Assembly (NCBI GenBank): GCA_020054495.1
Contig: JAHWGK010000004.1
Location: 26,912-90,911 of the forward strand
DNA from: Thermoplasmata archaeon
GTDB lineage: Archaea; Thermoplasmatota; E2; DHVEG-1
Reading direction: 5' to 3'
DNA length: 64,000 nucleotides
A program made the position numbers and the translations under genes. This document shows, piece by piece, positions 31,704-39,716 of the stretch. Position 1 is the stretch's first letter. The number at the start of each line of letters is the position of its first letter. The notes under the pieces are model-generated. The model was given only the letters and a program-made list of their open reading frames with translations, ran no database searches and was not told the DNA's origin.

Positions 31704-32315
31704 ATGATTTCGATGGAATTAAAATATACCAAAGATATAATTAATTTTGATAATAAGGTATTGACAAAACTTGATAAATTTGTAATTGATTTCATAGATA
31801 TCTTAAGTAAACATTGTAATTATGTAATTATTAGTGGTTATATTCCTATACTTTTTGGTAGAACAAGAGGCACTGAGGATGTGGACGTTTTTATAGAGCA
31901 TATTGATAAAAAAACGTTCGTTAATTTTTACAATAATTTAGTTAAAAACAATTATTATTTTTTAAATCCAGAAAACGAAAATGGTCTTTATGAAATGTTA
32001 ACAGAAAAACTAGGAATCAGAGCTGCAAAAAAAGATACCATTGTTCCTAATATTGAAATGAAATTTATTAAAGATGATATTGATAATTTTACATTAAAAA
32101 ACCATGTAAAAGTTATATTAAATAAAAAATTTAATTTTTTCATTTCTCCAATTGAAATTGAAATACCATATAAATTATATCTTGGGAGTGAAAAAGATAT
32201 TGAAGATGCCTTGTATCTTTGGGATATTTTTCTAGAAAATCTTGATAAAAAACTTATGAACAGGTTTATGAACGAACTAAATGTTTCCGGTGAACAATAT
32301 GGAATTAAAATTTGA
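31704..32315 (+). CDS. Predicted nucleotidyltransferase, possible TA-like module
   Basis: YVIISGYIPILFGRTRGTEDVDVFIEHID resembles the NTase GxxxxxxDxD motif; overlaps downstream small ORF. Confidence 0.6.
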   Translation: MISMELKYTKDIINFDNKVLTKLDKFVIDFIDILSKHCNYVIISGYIPILFGRTRGTEDVDVFIEHIDKKTFVNFYNNLVKNNYYFLNPENENGLYEMLTEKLGIRAAKKDTIVPNIEMKFIKDDIDNFTLKNHVKVILNKKFNFFISPIEIEIPYKLYLGSEKDIEDALYLWDIFLENLDKKLMNRFMNELNVSGEQYGIKI

Positions 32316-32535
32316 TAAAGAAAAAAACTTTCAAGAACGACTTTGGTTTCTACATCTATATTCCAACTGGGTGAAAAAAGTTCCAAACGAGGTTTGGAGT
32401 CGTCAACATGCAGATTTTATTAATAGTCTCTTTTTAAATGGACAAAACTATGGTCTTTCTCCTAAGAAATATTTAGAAATGGTTGCTGCTGGTAGAAAAA
32501 TAAGAAAAAAAGGTTTAATTAAGAAAGTCTTTTAA
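32299..32535 (+). CDS. Small basic protein paired with the NTase gene
   Basis: MELKFDKEKNFQERLWFLHLYSNWVKKVPNEVWSRQHADFINSL; overlaps the 3' end of 31704-32315 in another frame. Confidence 0.6.
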   Translation: MELKFDKEKNFQERLWFLHLYSNWVKKVPNEVWSRQHADFINSLFLNGQNYGLSPKKYLEMVAAGRKIRKKGLIKKVF

Positions 32536-32568
32536 ACGAATGTTATATCTATATATTAAGAAAGGTGG

Positions 32569-32973
32569 ATGGGGATGCAGGATGATCCGATTGCATTAGT
32601 GTTATATGACTTGCTAAAACTTGATGATATTTTAGGTTGTATGGTTGCTCGTCAAAATATGATTAGCGTAATGCCTGATCAGAGTAAGTTTGATCCTCAA
32701 GTAATGGAACTATGGGATATAATCAAACGAGCAATGGATGACGTGTTTGGAGTGATTCGTGAATATTCTCAAGCAGGACTTGGTGAAATGGAGTTTAGGC
32801 TTCAGGATTATGAAGTATTATTTTACATCTTACCGGATACAGAAAATGCTCTTGTTGCTATTGTTCCAGCTCTTGCGAATAAGGGTCTATTAGAAGTTGA
32901 AATGGAAAACGCTCGTCGTGAGATTATTAATTTAATGGAAAAACAAGAAAATGAAAGATTAGCTATTGTTTAA
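32569..32973 (+). CDS. Roadblock/LC7-like small protein
   Basis: Size and pattern resemble roadblock/LC7 (LPDTENALVAIVPALANKGLLEVEMENARREI); adjacent to FIST gene. Confidence 0.4.
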   Translation: MGMQDDPIALVLYDLLKLDDILGCMVARQNMISVMPDQSKFDPQVMELWDIIKRAMDDVFGVIREYSQAGLGEMEFRLQDYEVLFYILPDTENALVAIVPALANKGLLEVEMENARREIINLMEKQENERLAIV

Positions 32974-32992
32974 TTATTGGAGGGGATGAACT

Positions 32993-34270
32993 ATAGCTGA
33001 GTTTGAAGCAGCAGTCGGGATGTCCCGAAAGTGGGATGCAAGAGAAGCAGGTAAAGAAGTAGCTAGAAATACAATTAAAAAGCTTAAGGTTCCTCCTGAT
33101 TTTTTCCTTTTGTTTTCTACTATTCATTATGAAAAACATGGTGGATTTGAGGAGTTTCTAAAAGGAATATGGGAAGTATTACCAGAAGGGACACCACTTA
33201 TTGGAGGAACAGTTGCAGGATTTATAAATCCATATGGATGTTATACAAGAGGTGTAACTGCTATAGCTGTATCTTATCCAAATATGGATGTTGCTATAGG
33301 ATTTGGAAAGGGTACTAAAAGGAATCCAAAGAAATCTGCAAAAAAATGTGCAGAAATGATTAAAAATAAACTAAAAAATTCAAAATATTCAAATAAATTT
33401 ATTTTTGACATAATCTCTGGGGGATTAGTTCCCAAAATACCAGGTATGGGGAGAAAGAAAGTAATAAAAGGTTTAACAAGTAAATTGGCAATTTATCTAT
33501 CAAATTTTTCATTATTCATTTTTCAAAAGGGGGTTGGTCGTGAAGAAGAGGTATTAAATGAATTTTCAAAATATTTTAATGATTATTATATTTTACATTT
33601 TTCTTCAATGGATGATGGTAGAGCAATGAGTAATTATCAATTTTTAAACAAAACAGTTGAAACAAATATGATAGTAGCATTTGGTATATCTATTGATATG
33701 AAAATGAGTGTGAATTCAAGTCTTAATCTAAAAGAAATAAAAAAGTTTGATGTTAATAAATTAAGTAAAGACGGTAGGATTATTCATGAGATAAATGGCA
33801 AACCTGCTGCTGAAGAGTTTCTTAATTTACTTGGTTGGCCTGAACATTATTTAGATGAAAGACTGTTTAAAAGAACGTTTTTCTACCCTCTTGGGTTTAA
33901 AAAAAATGATGAATGGATCGCAGAAATTGTAGGAATAGTTCCTGGTAAATCTATAACAGTTTTGCATAAAATCTATAATAAGGAAATGGCAATTTTATCT
34001 GCTAGTGGGAAAAATTTAATAGAGGCTGTACGAAATAATCTAAGTAATATAGGTTGTGAAAATTCTTTAATAGGTGTCATCTCAACTTGTGATGGGAGAT
34101 TAGAAGCTTTAGGTTCACAAGTTTTTAAAGTTCAAGACGAAATTATAAAATTTTTCAATAACAAACCCTTTATCGCTTTATATTGTGGAGGCGAAGGTGC
34201 AAAGAAACCTCATGAGAATATTAAATATGGAAATGTTACTTTTAACACTTTTATTTTAAAAAATAAATAG
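32993..34270 (+). CDS. FIST-domain sensor protein
   Basis: VGMSRKWDAREAGKEVARNTIKKL...PLIGGTVAGFINPYGCYTRGVTAIAVSYPNMDVAIGFG. Frame opens upstream of ATG 33020 with no canonical start; GGAGGGG (32979-32985) sits 7 nt before ATA 32993. Confidence 0.82.
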   Translation: MAEFEAAVGMSRKWDAREAGKEVARNTIKKLKVPPDFFLLFSTIHYEKHGGFEEFLKGIWEVLPEGTPLIGGTVAGFINPYGCYTRGVTAIAVSYPNMDVAIGFGKGTKRNPKKSAKKCAEMIKNKLKNSKYSNKFIFDIISGGLVPKIPGMGRKKVIKGLTSKLAIYLSNFSLFIFQKGVGREEEVLNEFSKYFNDYYILHFSSMDDGRAMSNYQFLNKTVETNMIVAFGISIDMKMSVNSSLNLKEIKKFDVNKLSKDGRIIHEINGKPAAEEFLNLLGWPEHYLDERLFKRTFFYPLGFKKNDEWIAEIVGIVPGKSITVLHKIYNKEMAILSASGKNLIEAVRNNLSNIGCENSLIGVISTCDGRLEALGSQVFKVQDEIIKFFNNKPFIALYCGGEGAKKPHENIKYGNVTFNTFILKNK

Positions 34271-34279
34271 GTTTATTCA

Positions 34280-35347
34280 TTACCATCCAATTTTATTAGA
34301 TAGGTCATATGCTTTATAAAGATCTAAATATTTACGATAAAAAATAATACTCTTTATTGTTGCTAAAAATGTAACACCATCTCTAAATGGCTCCATATGT
34401 GATTGAAGTTCTGTATTATCCATAGTTTTCAATTTTTCAAATGCTTTCAGGAAAATATCAGAAGAAAAATCAGATTTTAACCATTCTTTTTCATAATTAT
34501 CTGGTTTTCCTACAACAATAGATTTAGCTGCATATTTACCCGCAACCATTGCTGGTCTAATACCTCCTTTTGTAATAGCATTTGTTTGACCTGCTGCATC
34601 TCCTAACAAAAGAATCCTACCAAGAGAATATTTTTTAACTCCGCCGAAGCTTAAAAATCTGCTTTGTTTCGTTAAAATTTTTTCTTTTGGTTTAAATTTC
34701 TCTTTTTTTATGAATGGAAACCCAATTTTTACGTTATCTTCATGTGGAAATTCCCAAAGGTAATCTCCTTTGTATTTTTCATCATAATAAAAAGATAATA
34801 AACCATGTTCCGGCTCTTTTTTTATAATGTATTGAAGAAACAGTTTTTTTCTACTTACTAAACCTAGACTTTTACCAATTGACGAGTTAGCTCCATCTGC
34901 TGCTATTACATAATCATATTCGTTATATTCATTCCCGAATTTTACTTTTACTTTATTTTTATTTTGTTTAATTGAAAGAACTCTTTTTTCTTTGTAGTTA
35001 CCTCCAGATTTTTCGAATTGATTTATAATTGATTTTAGAAAAATTTCTCTATTTATAATATAACCCTTCATTTTAGTTTTAATTGAGATATCACCCGGGT
35101 AATATTCCATTATTGAATTTACCTTTTCAACTAATCCATCTAATTTTAATGGATTTAAATCTTCAAGTAATTCTTCCCTTATTGCTTCTCCACACATATC
35201 ATGATATATAGAGTATCTCTTTGGATCCAATTTGTCTACTAACTCAACTTCGATATTATTATCTCTATCAAAATGTTTAAGAAAATAAGCAGCACTAGAT
35301 CCTCCAGGTCCAGCACCAACGACAAGAACATTACAATCTTTTTTCAT
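34280..35347 (-). CDS. FAD-dependent oxidoreductase, geranylgeranyl reductase family
   Basis: NVLVVGAGPGGSSAAYFLKHF, DYVIAADGANSSIGKSLG, RILLLGDAAGQTNAITKGGIRPAMVAGKYAAKSI. Confidence 0.87.
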   Translation of the reverse strand: MKKDCNVLVVGAGPGGSSAAYFLKHFDRDNNIEVELVDKLDPKRYSIYHDMCGEAIREELLEDLNPLKLDGLVEKVNSIMEYYPGDISIKTKMKGYIINREIFLKSIINQFEKSGGNYKEKRVLSIKQNKNKVKVKFGNEYNEYDYVIAADGANSSIGKSLGLVSRKKLFLQYIIKKEPEHGLLSFYYDEKYKGDYLWEFPHEDNVKIGFPFIKKEKFKPKEKILTKQSRFLSFGGVKKYSLGRILLLGDAAGQTNAITKGGIRPAMVAGKYAAKSIVVGKPDNYEKEWLKSDFSSDIFLKAFEKLKTMDNTELQSHMEPFRDGVTFLATIKSIIFYRKYLDLYKAYDLSNKIGW

Positions 35348-35522
35348 ATTTATTATTACAATAAAAAACCGATTTAAAATATCTTCGAATTTTTGATTGT
35401 AAAATAGATTTTTAGTAAATAATAATAAGGAGTTTTATATATAATAGAATCAAACTAGCTAAATAAAGAAAATGTAATAACTTATATTGTTATATTAATT
35501 ATCGATAAAGGAGGAAAGAATT

Positions 35523-36650
35523 CTGACAATCAAGATAATTAAATATGAAGATAAGTTTGAAAAAGATGCTTTAAAACTTTTTTATCAATCTGTTTTTCAT
35601 AATCGCAAGGAATTTGAATATGCACGATTACCTTCTTGGTATCATCGTTATTCTTTAGAAAATGACAATATTATTCGTCTTGCTGTTGAAGATGATAAAA
35701 TCATTGGTACACTTGGATTAATATCTTACTCAGGACATTATCAAAGTAAAAAATCGAAATTAGGATTTTTTGTTGATAATTGTGTACTACCTGAATATGA
35801 ATATGAAGAAGTTATGATAAAGTTATTTGAAAGTATAGAAAAAGAAGCAAAAAAATCTAAAATTGATTTTATTTTAGGTTGGGATTATAAAACGAAAACT
35901 GAATTAAATAAACCCCTCTACAAAAAAATGGATTATTCAATTATTGATGGTATTAATTGGTTTGGTGGTGGAACAAAGCATGTAGATGCTTTTTATGTGA
36001 ACGATTTTAGACTTTTTATCCTATGGAAGTTTTTATTGAAATTGGTATCTTATAAACAATATCGTAACGAAAAAAAGTTAAAACCATTAAGCAATGAAAA
36101 AATAAGAAAAATGAAAGAAAATGACATACCACAAATAGTTGAGTTAATAAATTCTCAAAATAAAAAAATGGAATTCTCACCAATATACACAGCTGATTTA
36201 CTTGAAAAAATTATAAAAAAATATCAAGCTAAAGGTTATGTGGTTGAATTAAAAAATAAAATAATCGGTGTAATTATCCTCTTTTATGCTCCTTGGAGTG
36301 GTTGGATGTACGGAAAACCAGAATATTCAAAATCTTATGGTTTCCTATTAATAAAACATTCATTAGAATTTGCAATTAAACAAGATTTTTCAGAAAAAAT
36401 TGCTCCGCATTTACTTTTTAGAGCTATGAAAGATGAAAATAAAAAAGGATATTTTATGTTAGTCGATGTCTTTGATCGCAGAATCGATTGGTTAAGAAAA
36501 GCTTTTTTAGATATTGGAGCAGATGAACTACCATATGATTTTGGAACAATTATTATAAAAAACCTGTCTGGAAAAAAAGTTGAATTAAAGAAACCTATTT
36601 ATATCCCTACCAACCTTGTTATAAGCCCATATATTTCAAAAGATTATTAA
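35523..36650 (+). CDS. GNAT-like acetyltransferase with non-canonical start (CTG 35523 or ATT 35520)
   Basis: Coding frame continues 97 codons upstream of the listed ATG 35814 (TIKIIKYEDKFEKDALKLFYQSVFHNRKEFEYARLPSWYHRYSLENDNIIRLAVEDDKIIGTLGLISYSG...); AAAGGAGG precedes it. Confidence 0.68.
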   Translation: MTIKIIKYEDKFEKDALKLFYQSVFHNRKEFEYARLPSWYHRYSLENDNIIRLAVEDDKIIGTLGLISYSGHYQSKKSKLGFFVDNCVLPEYEYEEVMIKLFESIEKEAKKSKIDFILGWDYKTKTELNKPLYKKMDYSIIDGINWFGGGTKHVDAFYVNDFRLFILWKFLLKLVSYKQYRNEKKLKPLSNEKIRKMKENDIPQIVELINSQNKKMEFSPIYTADLLEKIIKKYQAKGYVVELKNKIIGVIILFYAPWSGWMYGKPEYSKSYGFLLIKHSLEFAIKQDFSEKIAPHLLFRAMKDENKKGYFMLVDVFDRRIDWLRKAFLDIGADELPYDFGTIIIKNLSGKKVELKKPIYIPTNLVISPYISKDY

Positions 36651-36678
36651 AATAACATCTTATCCTGATAATGTAATT

Positions 36679-36858
36679 ATGATTAAAATTATAAAAGAAA
36701 AATGTATAAGTTGCATTGCATGTATTTCTGCTTGTCCTCATGATTGTATACGAGTAGATGGGCTTTTTGTTAGTTTTAAAGATAACGGTTTTTGTAATAA
36801 TTGTGATGAAAAATATTGTAAAGTGCTTTGTCCTACGGGTGCTATTATCTTGGATTAA
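36679..36858 (+). CDS. Small 2x[4Fe-4S]-type ferredoxin (59 aa), missing from ORF track
   Basis: MIKIIKEKCISCIACISACPHDCIRVDGLFVSFKDNGFCNNCDEKYCKVLCPTGAIILD*. Confidence 0.9.
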   Translation: MIKIIKEKCISCIACISACPHDCIRVDGLFVSFKDNGFCNNCDEKYCKVLCPTGAIILD

Positions 36859-38116
36859 TTTCAATTTTTAAGTCTTTTTCATCAATTAATTTTCTTGCAT
36901 AATCTAGAAGTTCTTCTGATTTTTTATATTTTAATGCATTTTCCAGTTCTTTTCCATCCCAATCAATAATTTCTAATTCAAGCATTGATATAAGTATAGT
37001 TTTAACATCGATATCTAAATCTTTTGAGATAATACTACTAATATTATCTTTTATTTTTACCGTTTTTCTTCCTTCTGTTCCAATAAAACTATCTTCATAT
37101 TCTTTTGGATAATTTTTTAAAAGATTTAAATCATTTTTTTCGATTGATACTGCGACAGTTTTTCCAGCAATAATTGCTGCTTGCCATCCAGGAATTATTC
37201 CTTCTCCAACATATGAAAAATTCTGATTAGCTGAATCTCCTACTAGAATAGTATTTCCATGGACAAAATCCAATGGATATGAAAGATCGATAATTCCTCC
37301 TTTTATCTCAAGTGGTGAAGAATCTTTCAACTGTCTTTTCATTTCTTTGTTTTTTTCAGATAGATCATAAAATAGTTCAATCGGAGATTTATATTTCAAT
37401 GGATTTTTTCCATAATATGGTCTTGCCCCAACTCCAACATCTGCTCTATCATTTCCTTTTGGAAATATATAGCCATATCCTCCCATTATTTCTCCCATAA
37501 AAAGTTGCATTGTATTTGGAAAATCTAAATTTAAATTTGCAGCTTCAATTTCTATTGCGCAACCCCAGTCTTTTATCCCTTCGATATTGTTATTTTTAAT
37601 AACTTGTTTTCTAATAAAAGATGTTGCACCATCTGCGCCTACAACAATTTTAGGATGTATTATTAGATCTCCTTTAATTGTCTTTGCTTTTACCTCTTTA
37701 ATATTTTCTCCAACAAAGGATGCATCATGTACAGTTGTTCCCAAACTTAATTGAGCGCCAGCATTAATAGCTTGTTGAGCTAAATTTTTCTCTACCTCTT
37801 TTCTGTTTAACATCAGTGAAATCCATTTGTCTTCCCTGCTTGTTATTTTAGATATAGGATTATAGATGATTGTTTCATTTATTGGCCATCTATATACATT
37901 TTTTAAAACAGGTATTTCTTCATACATTGATTCAAATAAAAATTTACTAACTGCTTCTCCTCCTCTTAATGGTGCTGCTATTTCATTTTTTCTATCTACT
38001 GTTAAAACATCTGCTCCGTTTTTTGCAGCAATATATGAAAAAACTGTTCCTATTGGGCCAGCTCCAACAACTAAAACATCACACTTTATCGTTGACATAA
38101 GGATTGAGGCTATCAA
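36845..38116 (-). CDS. FAD-dependent oxidoreductase, geranylgeranyl reductase/FixC-like family
   Basis: CDVLVVGAGPIGTVFSYIAAKNGADVLTVDRK, PKIVVGADGATSFIRKQV, NTILVGDSANQNFSYVGEGIIPGWQAAIIAGK. Confidence 0.88.
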   Translation of the reverse strand: MIASILMSTIKCDVLVVGAGPIGTVFSYIAAKNGADVLTVDRKNEIAAPLRGGEAVSKFLFESMYEEIPVLKNVYRWPINETIIYNPISKITSREDKWISLMLNRKEVEKNLAQQAINAGAQLSLGTTVHDASFVGENIKEVKAKTIKGDLIIHPKIVVGADGATSFIRKQVIKNNNIEGIKDWGCAIEIEAANLNLDFPNTMQLFMGEIMGGYGYIFPKGNDRADVGVGARPYYGKNPLKYKSPIELFYDLSEKNKEMKRQLKDSSPLEIKGGIIDLSYPLDFVHGNTILVGDSANQNFSYVGEGIIPGWQAAIIAGKTVAVSIEKNDLNLLKNYPKEYEDSFIGTEGRKTVKIKDNISSIISKDLDIDVKTILISMLELEIIDWDGKELENALKYKKSEELLDYARKLIDEKDLKIEINPR

Positions 38117-38145
38117 TTATTTTATTAAAAACCTTATCATATTTA

Positions 38146-38712
38146 TTAACAAGCTACAGGTTTTGGTTTTGATATTGATCTACTATACATTCTCATTACA
38201 AGATATGCACCATCAAAAAGCAACATTGCAACAAAGAAATACCAAGGAAATAAACCCATAAACACGACATAAAGAATCGCAAGTTTTGTAAGCCATCTCT
38301 GATCAAAAAAGGATATAAACACTTTATGTGAAAATCTTTTTTCCTCATGGATTTTACTATTGTATTCTATTACATCATTTCCTACCTCATCAAGCAATGC
38401 TGCAGCCACAAGCATTAGTAAGGGTAAAACTAAAAGTTGAATTCCTGATATTATAATAAAAGCTAAGATAACAAACAAACCAAGTATATGAGCTTGATTA
38501 TCAATTTTACCCTTTATGAATACGCCAAGAATAACTGCAAGAAGAATAGTTGCAGAAACCTGATCAATTATCATCGTATACGCCCAAAGAGCTCCAATAA
38601 ATGGTGCCAAAATTAAAGCAAATTTTTTATTAAACGTTTTTTCATCAAATGCATCATCTATATATTTAAGTCCAGCACCAAGAAGAGGGTAGGATAATAG
38701 AAATATATACAT
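38146..38712 (-). CDS. Polytopic membrane protein, paralogue of 38842-39441
   Basis: Shared KYIDxAxDEKTFNKKxAL, WAYTMII, GKIDNxAHxxGL, SFFDQRW blocks. Confidence 0.75.
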   Translation of the reverse strand: MYIFLLSYPLLGAGLKYIDDAFDEKTFNKKFALILAPFIGALWAYTMIIDQVSATILLAVILGVFIKGKIDNQAHILGLFVILAFIIISGIQLLVLPLLMLVAAALLDEVGNDVIEYNSKIHEEKRFSHKVFISFFDQRWLTKLAILYVVFMGLFPWYFFVAMLLFDGAYLVMRMYSRSISKPKPVAC

Positions 38713-38841
38713 TAAGGCATTTCCTCACCAATTTTTTCCAAGCTTTTTTTCTCTCCATTTCAGTTTATTATTAACCAATGTTATGTTTATTATCATTTTT
38801 CGCAGATGATTGTGTAGGTAGTTATGTAGACAGCTTTTATT

Positions 38842-39441
38842 TTATGCAGTTATTCTTTCAGGTTTTGCAACTGTTTTAACTGGAAGTTTAATTGTTTGTT
38901 TTGATTGGCTGTATAATCTTACACTGACATATGAATAATCAAACACTATCATTGCAAGGAAGAATAATATAGGAACAATACCTGTAATACATAGACCAAG
39001 GATTGTTACTTTCAGTACCCACCTTTGGTCAAAAAATGATACAACAAACTTATGTGTTAATTTATTTGTATTCATTTTATCTTTTTTCTTATCTATAAAA
39101 TCATTTCCGAACTCGTCAAGTAGTGCAGCAATACCAAGAATGATTAGGGGGATAATTAGAAGTTGAACACCTGCAAAAAAGATGATTGCAAAAATTACAA
39201 TAAGACCTGCAAGATGTGCATAATTGTCAATTTTACCTTTAAATAGAACTCCAATAACAACCGATAAAAGAATTGTTGCAGCAACTGGGTTTATAATCAT
39301 TGTATAAGCCCATAGAAGTCCTAAAAATGGTGCCACACAAAGTGCAACTTTTTTATTAAACGTTTTTTCATCATATGCTGCATCTATATATTTTATACCG
39401 GCACCAAGTATTCCAAATGATATTAAAAAGAAATAAATCAT
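38842..39441 (-). CDS. Polytopic membrane protein, paralogue of 38146-38712
   Basis: Shared sequence blocks with neighbour; multiple hydrophobic helices. Confidence 0.75.
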   Translation of the reverse strand: MIYFFLISFGILGAGIKYIDAAYDEKTFNKKVALCVAPFLGLLWAYTMIINPVAATILLSVVIGVLFKGKIDNYAHLAGLIVIFAIIFFAGVQLLIIPLIILGIAALLDEFGNDFIDKKKDKMNTNKLTHKFVVSFFDQRWVLKVTILGLCITGIVPILFFLAMIVFDYSYVSVRLYSQSKQTIKLPVKTVAKPERITA

Positions 39442-39626
39442 TAATTAACACCCTCCATCAGTTCATATTCGGAATTTTTAAAATCTGGGTAGTAGACATC
39501 TTTTTTTGATATTGATATATGATGAATGATTTCGATGTTCTTTATGAGCGGATAGATATCCATTTTATTGCCTTTCATTTCTTTACCCCAAATATAATAA
39601 TAAGTTATGTTAACATAAAGCCCCAT
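39441..39626 (-). CDS. Small ORF (61 aa or shorter) directly upstream of membrane protein gene
   Basis: Stop/start overlap (TAATG) with 38842-39441; internal Met candidates MKGNKMDIYPL...; coding status uncertain. Confidence 0.4.
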   Translation of the reverse strand: MGLYVNITYYYIWGKEMKGNKMDIYPLIKNIEIIHHISISKKDVYYPDFKNSEYELMEGVN

Positions 39627-39635
39627 ATCGAGAAA

Positions 39636-39683
39636 TTCCTACAAAATTCCAAAATCGGCAATTTTTTTTTATTTTTGTAGGAA
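39636..39683. repeat. 11-bp perfect inverted repeat TTCCTACAAAA/TTTTGTAGGAA
   Basis: Arms 39636-39646 and 39673-39683, 26-nt spacer, between radical SAM gene and the 61-aa ORF. Confidence 0.75.
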
Positions 39684-39716
39684 AAATGGTAAAAAACCCT
39701 AAATCAAGAATAAACA

